In this document: positions 10,749 through 21,192 of the stretch, one piece after another | Numbering within the stretch: the first letter of the stretch is position 1 | Layout of the letters: each line of letters opens with the position of its first letter | DNA from: Gari tellinella | Taxonomy: Eukaryota > Mollusca > Bivalvia > Cardiida > Psammobiidae | Length of the DNA stretch: 64,000 bases | Direction: 5' to 3' | NCBI GenBank assembly: GCA_922989275.2 | Contig: OV277863.1 | Coordinates: 19,124,001-19,188,000 of the forward strand | Made by a program: the position numbers and the translations under genes | The notes under the pieces: model-generated | What the model was told of the DNA's origin: nothing | Seen by the model: only the letters and a program-made list of their open reading frames with translations | Databases searched by the model: none

Positions 10749-11248
10749 AGATTAGTTACATTTGGGGGTTGTAATTTAGGCATATATTGGCAAGAGTCGC
10801 AGGTGAGAACATCGATGATCTCAGCTGGATTAACGCCCACTCGAAAGTGCAACATGATGCGTTTTAGTAGATGCGATTATACTAGGAGACTCGGGAATAA
10901 TAGTTTATCAACAATAATCTTTTGAACTTGCTCAATGTGGAGTGTTGATCCACTGAGAATCACAACTGTAACAAGATTTACGTAATCAGCCGAAACAACC
11001 CGAAGTTGTACGTAGGCTATCGAATATTGATTTATACTGCGTCATCTTTTTACAATTTATTCATGCATAAAGTTCAACGTCAGGTCAATATTGTCGAACA
11101 ATACCATCTACTAGAAGTAGAATATAGAATATATTCTTATGAAACATAACTAATAATTCATGACTGTATAAAACAAATTGAACTAATTTCTTCAGTGGAG
11201 GAATAAAATAAATGGGTAAAATTGCGAATCTATGGAGTAATGGGTTAA

Positions 11249-11768
11249 ATTGCTGATCTGATCCTAACACCAGCTTCTTTCAAAGTAAAGCAGAAAGCTC
11301 CAACAGGATCTGTACACTGTCACCTGAAAGTGTTTTAGCACAGGCGGCTGTGCAGAAACTGCTCAGAATGAGACATATATGCCAAACACCATTGACCAAG
11401 ATATATAACCAACCAGTGTTGGAACGGTCAGGAGAAAATTATAACTGGTAAATCAGTCCTATTAACCACAATTAAACGGTTAACGGAAATATAGCCAAAT
11501 GCCTGCATTCCAATATTTCGATAAAGAATAATGCAAAATATAAATCTGTGATCACAGACTTCGAACTAATAGAGTGTTACTGTGTCTGTCAAATCCGCAC
11601 ACCCCTACACGACATTTACCAGTAGTACACATGCAGATTAAGATTATCAAGAGTTTAGACCTAGTCTTCTTTTTTTTCTTTACAAAATCAGCTACCAATT
11701 AAAGATAGATCTTTTTATTATTACTTCTCTCCATCAAGATTGATGATTATGACTATGAGAAGGGGTAC
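11249..11768. other. intergenic, with a SINE-tail fragment
   Basis: At 11722-11766 CTCTCCATCAAGATTGATGATTATGA...GAGAAGGGG matches the tail of the SINE at 32745-32992 in the same orientation. Otherwise no feature was recognised. Confidence 0.45.
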
Positions 11769-12025
11769 TTAACCTGTTACCCCATAGCCCGTTTCTAGTT
11801 TTGAAGATAGGTTACTACTTAAAGCAGGTTGAAAGTAAAGCAGAATGCGCCTTAAGGCGCATTCTGCTTTACTTTCAGCCTGCTTTAGTTTAAGCTAATA
11901 TCTGTAAGAATATAGAATATATTTCTTCGGATTCTTATTAGTGTCAGTATAAATTTGAACTATTTTCTTCAGTAGAGGAATTAATTAAAGGTGTAAAAAG
12001 TCGTATTGATGGGGTAATGGGTTAA
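11769..12025. mobile_element. MITE family A copy, complete, 257 bp
   Basis: TTAA 11769-11772 and 12022-12025, ends TTAACCTGTTACCCCATAG and GGGGTAATGGGTTAA. The central palindrome is intact around CCTTAAGG with the single GGTTG/GGCTG arm mismatch. A four-base repeat (TTTAGTTTAAGC) follows the core. Confidence 0.85.
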
Positions 12026-12288
12026 CCAGTTAGTGATTTTGTAACTGATTAATCAGCAGTTATCATTTCTGCAGTCTGACATCACTGTCATATCAAATGT
12101 TCCTAACAAATCCAATCTTATTAAATTTATAACAAAATCCACCTCAAAAATCATATGTTATAAAAACATTGTAGTGTCACTACGTAGATAAATGATTAGA
12201 ATTCAAATGTAGCAGTGTTGATGTGATGTCTGTTCTGCATCTACACTGTTTTCAATAACAGAGAGCTGAATATCTTCTAATGACATTT

Positions 12289-12537
12289 ATAACTCATTCA
12301 CCCCTGAAACTTTTAATGGACTAATTCCAATTTCAAAATATGTCTAGTCCATTTTTTACTTTAAAGGCTTTTTAACAATATATTTCAAAATGACAAACAG
12401 TGTAGACCCTGATCAGAGAGCTCCTTAAGGAGCCCTTTGATCGGGGTCTACACTGTTTGCATAGGACAAGTGTAATCCTTACAGATACACTATTTGTAAA
12501 TGACGAGTATACTCGTCACTAGAGTTGAATGTGTTAA
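12289..12537. mobile_element. MITE family C copy
   Basis: Starts at a mutated target (TATAACTCATTCACCCCTG) and ends GTTGAATGTGTTAA (TTAA 12534-12537). It contains the type II palindrome (CAAACAGTGTAGACCCTGAT arm, centre CCTTAAGG) and the 16-bp palindrome GACGAGTATACTCGTC near its right end. Confidence 0.8.
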
Positions 12538-12654
12538 CTCTTTACACGAAATAACTCTTGTTGGTTTAGGTTCCATTGTGGATCATTTTAGTTACCAAAA
12601 CATGAACCAGTCTACTTGGAATTAAGGATAGTAATTTAACTTTAATAAAAAATG

Positions 12655-12955
12655 GTCTAAATAAGAAAACAATGCAGACTCTGGTCAGAGGGCTCCTAGA
12701 GTTAATATCTCTGTTCTGAACCGTGTACAGAGCTGCCATTTCTCCGGATACTTCCGAAATCTTCGGATCTTCTTACTTTCTCCGGATTTACGGATTTTTC
12801 CGAAATTTTCGGATTTCTGCTCTTTAATAGTTTTAAATTTTATGCGTTTTTTACATAGGAAACATTCATGATTGATATGGGTGTCAAACAGTTTAGATCC
12901 AGATCAGACGCCGCATTACGTGGCGTCTGATCTGGATCAAAACTGTTTGCATAAT
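12655..12955. repeat. type II hairpins and CCGGAT-rich stretch
   Basis: 12660-12705 is half of a type II core. 12750-12825 repeats TTCTCCGGAT/TTCGGAT motifs. 12888-12955 is a complete ~65-bp type II palindrome (CAAACAGTTTAGATCCAGAT arm, ACGCCGC...GTGGCGT centre) with no clear element boundaries. These are isolated copies of the core module. Confidence 0.55.
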
Positions 12956-14494
12956 TGTGTTAAGTGTTATAGGCCTACAGCATTGCAGCAAAAGGGTTAA
13001 TGCGATTCCTAAAATCGCTCTTTAAAAATTGGAAATCTTAGGATTTTTATGCGCAACTTATGGTAGCCCTGCGTGTGCTTGTATGATGCTGCGCCCCATA
13101 TTACACTCCCTGACTAAATCGTTGATCCGCTCCTGCAATCATATTTTCGAATTTTTATTGACAGCTGCGAGTCGATGCTATCTAAATTACACTAACGGGT
13201 ACAAGTGAGGCAATACGCCAGTGTTTTCCATTAATTTAATGTATCGCAAATCTGCAACAATATTGAGGGCGTGTCCGTGCTTCGACAATCGTTGCAGTGC
13301 ATGATTCTTGATGTGCCGATTGTTTATTTTCAGTAGCAAACCTCATCAACCTGTTGCGAAATTCTGGCCAGCACGATAAATATACCACAAACAAGATAAA
13401 TACCTGAATTCAGCAAACACGTATGTCTCTCCAAACACTTCAGTTCAGATGCATATTAATTGAGGATCGCCATAAACATTATCTTTATTCGCAATGAAAT
13501 GACATCAGGCCGTTAGCTTTCCACTTCCGACTTGTCTCGATACTTCCATTAATGCGCATGCGTACACATCCTCCCACGCAGTCAGGCACCAGAAAATTGT
13601 ACACCTCACTGTTAAGAACATGCACAGGTGTATTTTTGAATTCGACGGGTCTCGCGAGCTCGTCGCGCATGTTAAGCTAGTTCCCAGCTCTCCGCAATTA
13701 ATTCATTGCACATTCATCTAGTTCATATAGTGCCGAAGCCGAGTATGGCGTCCGCCATATAAACATACGATACTTAGGGTACTTTGAAAGAGTTTCCCCG
13801 ATTTTTAAACACATTTTTAGGTTATAATAAATTATTTTTTTCCAGTGCAAATCCTGATGCATAAACCGACAGACGTAGTCGATGGGTAAATCACAGAGGT
13901 ATAATTCCGTGGGTAAATCGCCCGGTTACGACGTCAGAGGCCTATCGCCGGACCAAATCCTTCGGGTGAGACTTGATAAACCGCGGTCCGATGTATCAGT
14001 GCTTTACACTGGGCATCTTTAGAAAATAACAAATAAAAATTAACTCTTTCGCTAATAAGACTAGGGCACCACGCCCGGGTTCTTTGTATCCGCCCCTCTC
14101 TGAGTGGACTGGCTGCATACAAACCATAAACCAGTTCTGCATTGTTTTTAACTATATTTTATCTTTTAGCTATGATCCTTTTTATCTTTAACCTTTCACT
14201 TCTAATATTTTTAACACACTGTATCCTGACAGCGCCTGCCAGTTATAATCAAAACTGATCGTTCGGCTGAAAGAAGTTGAAGTTGAAGTTGAAGTCTCTC
14301 TCTCTCTCTGGGGGCGCCCTATTAGCACATAGATGGCAGAAACGAACGTTAACAAACAAAACAAGCAAACCTGATGCATAGGCCATTTAAAGTGGTAGGT
14401 CTATCTTACTATGTTATGCTGTACTGTGATGTTGATATTTTTCATTGTTTGATAATTGTATTTATACCACTGATAGATCTATTTCGGACAGCTT
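12956..14494. other. longest low-repeat stretch, no gene assigned
   Basis: Relatively repeat-poor and less AT-rich than its surroundings. Short open frames exist (for example minus strand 13485-13670) without recognisable domains. 14215-14255 resembles the SINE body (TCCTGACAGCGCCTGCCAGT) and 14268-14313 is a GAAGTT/CT-rich simple repeat. An unrecognised exon or promoter here cannot be excluded. Confidence 0.35.
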
Positions 14495-16143
14495 CACAGT
14501 ATGCGGACTCCTACTGTACCCTCTCCGGAAGTCGGTAGCTATTAGGGATACAGTTTCACCAAATAGGTATACAGACGTGGTATTTGTTGCTCATCGCGGG
14601 GGTATAAGCAAGTTTTGAGAGAGCTAATCGCCGAATTTACCCATTTCACATGTACAAACCAGATGCTATCTTCCATTTCCTTGCAAATAATCGAAATCGG
14701 AAGATTGTTCGTGTTGAGCTTATACTGACCAAACTGTACGAATAAACGCTAACTTCTGTATGCTAATCGCAAATTTTATAAAACGACTGTATGCCTAATC
14801 ACATAATCCCGATTTCATGTATCTAGTAATTTCATGGAAACATGGACAAATGGCTGTGCTATAACTGCAGTGTTTCTTCATCTTCATTCGAAGAAACCAC
14901 CAACCACGCTGTCTACAATCATTCAAATTAAGTTCTGAAAGTAGAATATATTAGGTCTGGGTCTTACGGTTTCAGAGAAGAATATTTTTAAAGGTTTTCC
15001 TATATAAGTCTATGTAAAACTGATGGTGTAAGTACGGAAATTGACCACGCCCTCTGGCGGCCATGTTTTTTGACGGATCAAAATTCTTTGAACAATTTTG
15101 AAAGTATATTAATTGAGAAACATTTTGGTGAAAACCAAATTGAAATCGGACCAGTCGTTCTTGAGAAGAAGATTTTTTAAAATATTGTGCATGGTTGCCA
15201 TGGCAACAAGACCGATTGCCCCACCCACTTTTTTTAACAAATTTTAAAGCTAACAACTACAGTATGTATTTGACCAAGTTTGGTTAAAATTGGGCCATTG
15301 GTTTCAGAGAAGAAGTTGTTTGAAAGAAATTATGAACGGACGACACCAACACCAACACCGACGTACGACGGACGGCGACCGATCACAATAGCTCACCTTG
15401 AGCACTTTGTGCTCAGGTGAGCTAAAAATGCCCAATCGTATTAAAGGCCCATGGGCAATAATACAAGAGTTATAGCCAAGGTTAAGGTTTTTGTCACAGA
15501 AAAGACCGACAAACGGACAAACAAACAGACAGGGCAACATCTATATGCCCTCGATTCATAGATTCCGGGGGCATAACAATACAAAGACTTGCATCAACAC
15601 CATTGAAACCCAAACAAACAGCTGTTCGTGTATACTTCAGACGAAGAAATGGAATTGAGTGCATGTTTTGAAAGAAATTCAAGAAACGTCCACTTTGGAA
15701 GATGTAGCAGACCACAATACTTGATATCTAAAACCCTTTGACGGCCATGGTTTTAAAAATTGCATCAAAGCAAGCTGTACGATTACCAAATTATTTTAGA
15801 AAAGTATATGCAATTATTGTACAGTGCGTTTTCGATTAGGCATACACTGCTGAAAATATATTGGCTATTAGCTGACAGTGCATTCAATACGAGCCAGTCC
15901 AAGCAATAGTTTGAATAGTTTCTACTGTTCAAGTAAAAAAGCAACGTTGATCCCTTTGGATACATCAATGTGTGTTTTGGTCAAACAGTTTTGACAATTA
16001 TTAAACTGGAAATCGTTCAGAAAAACGAATATATCAGCAACTGTGCAACACAAATAATACGTATGTATGCCTATTTGACGAAACTGTATCCTTAATAGCT
16101 ACCGACTTCCGGAGAGGGTACAGTAGGAGTCCGTATACTGTGA
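14495..16143. mobile_element. 1.65-kb element with ~83-bp inverted ends
   Basis: TCACAGTATGCGGACTCCTA... at 14495-14577 recurs in inverse orientation at 16061-16143, including CTGTACCCTCTCCGGAAGTC and the following TAGCTATTA.GGATACAGTTTC. No transposase frame is visible and no target duplication was resolved. A hairpin-ended repeat (family H) sits inside at 14955-15428. Confidence 0.7.
14955..15428 (+). repeat. family H repeat, 5'-truncated
   Basis: Family H repeats end in a hairpin AGCTCACCTTGAGC...GCTCAGGTGAGCT followed by AAAAAT and begin, when complete, near AACAAGAG. This copy holds the body (GTTTCAGAGAAGAA..TTTTTAAAGGTTTTCCTAT, GCGGCCATGTTTTTTGA, a GACGACA/GACGGACGG-rich stretch) and the complete 3' hairpin. 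It is non-coding. Confidence 0.7.
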
Positions 16144-16145
16144 TC

Positions 16146-16599
16146 TTATTCACCCCTGAAACTTTTAACGGACAATTCAAATTTCAAAATATGTCTAGTC
16201 CATTTTTGACTATTTAGGGTTGATTTTAACCATATACAGTAAAACCTCTCTATTACGACCACTAAATTATGTTAATTATTAGGGTGTTTACGGTAGGTGA
16301 CCTTTTAAAACAAGGTGACAGTGAAACAGAAAGCTCCTGTAGGAGCTTTCTGTTTCACTGTCACCTTGCTTTAAGCTGTCACCTGTCTATTAAACAATCA
16401 ATTAGCCTTCGTTTTAGTGGTCGTAATAGCGAGGTTTTACTGTATTTCAAAATGACAAACAGTGTAGAGCCTGATCAGAGGGTTCATTGAGGAGCCCTCT
16501 GATCAGGGTCTACACTGTTTGCATGGGACAAGTGTAAGCATCACAGGTACACTGTTTGTAAATGACGAGTATACTCGTCGCTAGGGTTGAATGTGTTAA
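16146..16599. mobile_element. MITE family C copy hosting a family E insertion
   Basis: Starts TTATTCACCCCTGAAACTTT and ends GGGTTGAATGTGTTAA (TTAA 16596-16599). It has a type II core at about 16453-16522 and the GACGAGTATACTCGTC palindrome. A 206-bp TA-flanked element interrupts it at 16237-16442; removing that restores the family sequence (CCATATA-TTTCAAAATGAC). Confidence 0.8.
16237..16442. mobile_element. MITE family E copy (pogo/Tigger-like ends, TA duplication)
   Basis: Ends CAGTAAAACCTCTCTATTAC and the inverse GTAATAGCGAGGTTTTACTG with TA on both sides (16235-16236, 16443-16444). The core is a long hairpin (CAAGGTGACAGTGAAACAGA arm, centre CTCCTGTAGGAG). CAGTARAACCTC termini are typical of pogo/Tigger relatives. 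It lies nested in a family C MITE. Confidence 0.85.
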
Positions 16600-16714
16600 T
16601 AAATTAACCCTTTTCCCAATGCTTAGTTTGAAGCAGAGGCAGGTGTTGAGGGCAAAATGTCTCGATATGAACATGATTTACTTTGCCCTTTAGGTACATG
16701 TCCTGTTATTGTTG

Positions 16715-16895
16715 TTAAGGTTGAGGACCACTAATGGGATCGTGTTATGGTCAATATTGGTGCTTCTACGGAGAGCGATCGGCCATTCTCGTCAATAGCA
16801 TGGTTCGGAACGTGCGGTCAATCGACGAAAATTGTCAATCGCTGCACGTATAGTACCGAATGTGGTCCAATCTCATTAGGGATCCTCAACCTTAA
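16715..16895. mobile_element. MITE family I (TTAAGGTTGAGGA ends), 181 bp
   Basis: TTAA 16715-16718 and 16892-16895 flank inverted ends AAGGTTGAGGACCACTAATG and CATTAGGGATCCTCAACCTT. The middle has a weaker inverted repeat (CGATTGACCGCACG-like blocks) rather than the type I or II core. Confidence 0.7.
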
Positions 16896-17246
16896 TCATC
16901 GAGTGCAACCGTAAGCACATACTAAAGAACAAACTTACTACATTTTCTTGGAGAAAAACTTTAAAGTAACTACACAGCAAACGGTCGGCGGCGTCTGATT
17001 TAGAATTAGTCCAGCGGATAAGTGCCCAAAAGTGGAAGAGAAGAATACTTATCATTTCCCAATAATTGCGTTTATGCTAAGGCATAATTTCATTGCAAGC
17101 CCTGCGTAACCTGTAACACTGCATCAAATCAGGCTCAAAACTGAGTTGTCACCTGGATTAAAGTGAATAATCAGAAGTGTCAAATGTTGACCTTTTCTAC
17201 ACTCTATTGCGATGCGTTTTGAAAGAATAACGTCTTCTCTACTGTA
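16896..17246. other. intergenic, ends in a family D terminus
   Basis: No gene. 17219-17244 (GAAAGAATAACGTCTTCTCTACTG) matches a family D right end and shares the following TA with the element starting at 17247. Confidence 0.45.
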
Positions 17247-17627
17247 CAGCGCTCCCTCTCTACAACGACACCCAATGGGAGACACAAATTGTGTTTGTTG
17301 TTCAGAGGGAGTCGTTATAGGGAGGGAAAATTAAGACTATGTATTGGCTTGCATTTGTTAACAGCTTGAATCCAGAGCAGACGCCGCGTAACGCGGCGTC
17401 TGATCTTGATTCAAGCTGTTTGTCACTCGTCAGTATATTTATTCTATCAAAATGTCCACTTCTATGTAACTTTGAAAGTTTGAGAAAAAACAGCAGTCAA
17501 TATTTTAAGCAGACGTTATTGCAGCCTTGAAAGGGTTAGAAATGATTGTCTTGTTTAGGGAACAGCGGAAAACGTTGTTGTAAGGAGGGGGTCGTTGTTG
17601 GGAGGGCCGTTGCAGGGGGGAACACTG
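17247..17627. mobile_element. TA-flanked element with CAGYG-TCCC ends
   Basis: Left end CAGCGCTCCCTCTCTACAAC, right end inverse CAGTGTTCCCCCCTGCAACG, flanked by TA at 17245-17246 and 17628-17629. It contains a type II palindrome at about 17363-17432 (AACAGCTTGAATCCAGAGCA arm, centre CGCGTAACGCG). Similar ends occur in the 60930-62492 element. Confidence 0.65.
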
Positions 17628-17891
17628 TAGTACCAAACTGTTCGGTTTTCTTAATCTTTCCAGACATTTGATTCATCGGCGTATCTTGGTGTCTAATTTA
17701 ACCTATGAGCTCACTGAGCCATAGCCTGCAGTTCCAGGCAATATATCACTTGGTTAGAGTCGCCCGCGGAGGACTAACTGGAATATACGAGAATAATGTA
17801 CCGGCGGATCTAATTTTGATAAAACAACAACGAGGCCTTCGACCCCAATACTCCAATTATTCATATGCTGGACACCGAACAACGCTATATA

Positions 17892-18137
17892 CAGTGGAGA
17901 ATCTGTTATTCTTTCCCGTTTAAACGCAAACGTACGCAAACGCTAAACACTAAATCGTAGAAAAGAACAACTTTTGGCCAATTCTGATATTTCATGTTTA
18001 TCTTGGTGGCAAACAGTTTGGAGCCTGATCAGACGCCGGGTTACCCGGCGTCTGATCTGGCTCCAAACTGTTTGTAAAAGGAAAAATGGTTTTAGCGTAA
18101 ACGCGTTTATCGGGAAAGAATAACAGATTCTCCACTG
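17892..18137. mobile_element. MITE family D copy, 246 bp, TA duplication
   Basis: Family D starts CAGTGGAGAATCTGTTATTC and ends with the inverse, flanked by TA (17890-17891, 18138-18139). The core at 18010-18074 is a type II palindrome (CAAACAGTTTGGAGCCTGAT arm) with a CCGGGTTACCCGG centre. Four copies in the window are exactly 246 bp. Confidence 0.9.
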
Positions 18138-18574
18138 TATATACGAGTACATGTATTGTGGATATTCCGAGAATATATTTAATCCAAACTAAATGCAAAC
18201 ACAATGCAATCTTATAGAGAAAATGGCATGTTTTTGTTTTAAATTTGATATTGTTTAGTATTGGCTTTAATCTGCAAAAAGGTTCTTAGGATAAACATGT
18301 TTATTGGGAACGAACATTGTCGTCTCCCGCTTTCATTGGGATAGTGTCTGATCAGAGTATTAAATGCTGTGGCGTTTTGAATGAATTACAGCGGAACCCC
18401 TCAAAACCGGAACCTCTAAATACCGGAATTCTCGCTAAACCGGACAAAACCTTTGGTCCCGTTTCCAACCCTTCTTTATTTTAACCCATTACACCATAAA
18501 TCGCCTTTTTACGCATTTGATTTATTCCTATACATTCATGAATATGTTTAATCAGAAACAATATCTATATTCTA

Positions 18575-19777
18575 CAGGGTGTCCCAAAAGTTCGGGGACC
18601 TAAAGTAGTAAGTCATTATTCAACAGGATTTAGAAATAAACTAAGCGCCAGTAGCAGAACAGATACACAAATAAACAAATTTAAAATATCAGTATGGAAA
18701 AAGACAGCTATTTCATTTTTGCATGAATTATCTCCCCTTTAATAAACTGTTGAATTTAGCCTTATTCAACTACATTGGGAACTTTTTTCAATGATCCAAG
18801 TGGATTTGTTCAAGTTAACCCTTTAACCCATAGCCTGTTTCTAGTATTTAAGATATGTGACCAATTAAAGCAGGCTGAAAGTAAAGCAGAATGTGCCCTA
18901 GGGCCTGCTTTAAGTTAATATCTGCTAGTTTATAGAAAATATTTCTTATAGTACATATTCATGACAGTATAAAATGGAACTATTTTCTTTGGCGGATGAA
19001 TAAAATGAATGTGCTAAAAGTCGCTTCTATGAGGGAAAGGGTTAAATACGTCTAACAGTGACACGAGGTTCAATCAATTGATAAAAAATATATTTCAGAG
19101 GTTGTCAAGTTAAGAAATATCACTAATTTGTATGTGTGTTCTAAAAATCACCTTTTCTGGAGCTTTTCGAAAACTATATATGATAAAGTAATAGCTTTGT
19201 TGCCATTTTGTCCCTTAAAATGATCCTCACAGAACATTATTTTTACAATAAGTTTAAATCTAAGCCGAATGGATGTATCATATTTGGCACAAAGTTAATA
19301 CATGACAATACCTTTCTTTCCATCTATTTGGTTTTGACCATTGACCTTGAACTTTGACCCATGACCTTATGAGATTACCCATGATTCATTTTTGTGCTAA
19401 AATATGTCATTTTGAGATAATTTTTCACCCTGTTTATACTTTATTCTTTAAAATAAGTCTTTTAGACTATAAGATAAACCAGGTGTTACTATAAGAACTG
19501 ATATTTTCATTAGAACTTAAAATTTTGAGCTTTAAACTGTTTATTTACTTTCAATTGAAGCCGTCTAGAAATTCTTGAATTGACAAAATCTGATGTTCAA
19601 CTTTTTTAAATCACATGTAGTCCTTTTCTCTATAGGAAATAAATATCTGCTTAAATTGTGTTTCTCCATTAAAGATTATTAATACTCTATACCATGATGA
19701 AATATGATCAAAAACTATCCATAGGTAAAAAAGTTACGGGCCTTTACTTTAGGTCCCCGACATTTTGGGACACCCTG
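18575..19777. mobile_element. mariner-like element, CAGGGTGTCCCAAAA ends
   Basis: The ends CAGGGTGTCCCAAAAGTTCG and inverse CAGGGTGTCCCAAAATGTCG share about 36 positions including GGGGACCTAAAGTA; TA duplication at 18573-18574 and 19778-19779. Such ends are typical of mariner elements. No transposase frame survives. A family A MITE at 18815-19045 lies inside. Confidence 0.8.
18815..19045. mobile_element. MITE family A copy, innermost layer of the nest
   Basis: TTAA 18815-18818 and 19042-19045, ends TTAACCCTTT and AAAGGGTTAA. The left core arm is present but the right arm is truncated to GGGCCTGCTTTAAG, a partial core deletion. Confidence 0.8.
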
Positions 19778-20215
19778 TAGTGATAGCTTAAATCAGTTTG
19801 AAAGAAAAGCAGAATGCGCCTTAAGGCGCATTCTGCTTTACTTTCAAACTAATTTAAGTGGTCAGCTATCTTCCAAACTAGAAACAAGCTATGGGATAAT
19901 TGGTTAAAATCCCTCTAAACTGAAAACCCTTTAAAAACCGAAAATTAATGTTGTCCAAACATATGTCCGGTTTAGAAGGGTTTCACTGTATTCCATTTTT
20001 ACAGCTGATAGGGGATGTGGTAGACTTTTTTCTCTTTCGCCGTCATATTTTCGTTAGAATAAATTATGGTTGATGTTTTTGATTAATTTTTGACGCGTTT
20101 ATTGGGAAAGATTAACGTCCCCTCCACTGTACCAGAAACCCAAACGAAATATCTTGCTATATTTTCTACAGGAGCAAAAAGTAACCCGTCAACAGTAGCT
20201 AGAGCTGAGTACGTA

Positions 20216-20461
20216 CAGTGGAGACAAACGATATTCTTTCCCGTTTAAACGCAAACGAAACGTAAACGCAAAACACTAAAATGTAGAAAATGACAATTTT
20301 TTGACATTTTTCATTATCTAATTTTATCTGAGTGGCAAACAGTTTGGAGCCTGATCGGACGCCGGGTTACCCGGCGTCTGATCTGGCTCCAAACTGTTTG
20401 CAATTGAAATAATAGTTTTAGCGTAACCGTTTAATGGGAAAGAATAACGTTTTATCCACTG
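20216..20461. mobile_element. MITE family D copy, 246 bp
   Basis: Starts after TA 20214-20215 with CAGTGGAGACAAACGATATT and ends CGTTTTATCCACTG; the right TA is mutated to TG. The type II core has the CCGGGTTACCCGG centre. A stray family D end lies just before it (about 20092-20138). Confidence 0.85.
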
Positions 20462-21192
20462 TGTGATTTGGAAAAATGGGTATCAGAAAATCCTGTGCTA
20501 TTCACCGGATCTGTATGATATCTACTTAGACCAGCATTTTCACGTTTTCAACCAATGATAGATGATATCAAACCGAATAGTCTGATTGGGCAGGGGCTCA
20601 GGCCGGTCTATGTACTTTTTTACAATTTTTATTGGAGATACATTGTGAGTGCAACATTAAGAGACACGGACTGTTACAGACTGCATTGTGCAATAACATC
20701 ATGTTGGAGTAATTGAGTTGTAGTTTGGTTTACACAATACAATGTATAGCATAAAACGTACAGTTTTAACCATTCAATTTAAATGTGAATTATTATACTT
20801 GATGACAAACTTGTTTGAGTCTGCTAACGTTGGAAAACGGTTTTGTCAGAGCATTATCTTTTGAAATTGCAGACTAAAGTCTGTTCGCAAAGAACAAGTC
20901 TGTCAAAGTTAACCCATTCACTGCATTACTTCAAGTACAATGGTTATTTCAATTATTTGCAAACAGTGTGTCGGGTACACGTGGCACGGTGCGCTTATCT
21001 ACATCTACATCTACAGATTACGTTTCAAGCTGTCACACTTGACAATTATTTAACGGTGCGCAAGTATAAGAGAGAAAAGATATATAAAGCAAAAAAGTAA
21101 AGTCAGAAAAGAGCTAGTACGGGCAAGGGAAAGGCTTTGCATGTAGCGAAAAGTTAGAAAAAAAGAGAAAATGTACCATCTACTACACCCCA
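20462..21192. other. intergenic, nothing recognised
   Basis: Contains an 85-codon plus-strand frame (20843-21100) with no recognisable domain. The right part immediately precedes the 3' end of a LINE on the minus strand and may include its untranslated region. Confidence 0.35.

Larger units (their letters stand above)
10262..11101. mobile_element. Tc1/mariner-type element, perfect 26-bp ends, TA duplication
   Basis: The terminal inverted repeat TTGTTCGACAATATTGACCT... is identical at both ends through GACGTT (26 bp). TA dinucleotides at 10260-10261 and 11102-11103 are the target duplication, proven by the interrupted family A MITE. At 840 bp with no transposase it is non-autonomous. It carries two tRNA-like promoter modules facing each other. 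Perfect ends indicate recent activity. Confidence 0.8.
10209..11248. mobile_element. truncated family A MITE split by an 840-bp insertion
   Basis: The left remnant (10209-10261) ends TTTCAACCTGCTTTAAGCTA and the right remnant (11102-11248) resumes TACCATCTACTAG and ends GGAGTAATGGGTTAA (TTAA 11245-11248). The insertion is flanked by TA on each side, so the pre-insertion site reads AAGC-TA-CCATC, the family A consensus. Confidence 0.75.
18481..19907. mobile_element. MITE family A copy split by a mariner-like element
   Basis: TTAA 18481-18484 and 19904-19907. Left part runs to 18574 (TCTATATTC); the right part resumes at 19780 with GTGATAGCTTAAATCAGTTT and holds the type I palindrome. The interruption is bracketed by TA. 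Confidence 0.8.
18389..19988. mobile_element. TA-flanked element with CAG.G.AACCC ends, outer shell of a nest
   Basis: Left end CAGCGGAACCCCTC (TA 18387-18388), right end inverse CAGTGAAACCCTTC (TA 19989-19990), with the shared motif AAACCGGACA near both ends. It is interrupted by a family A MITE (18481-19907), which holds a mariner-like element, which holds another family A MITE. Confidence 0.65.

Noticed and set aside
13485..13670. 61-codon minus-strand frame in the repeat-poor island
   Set aside because: No domain, no splice context and no codon bias strong enough to support a gene call.
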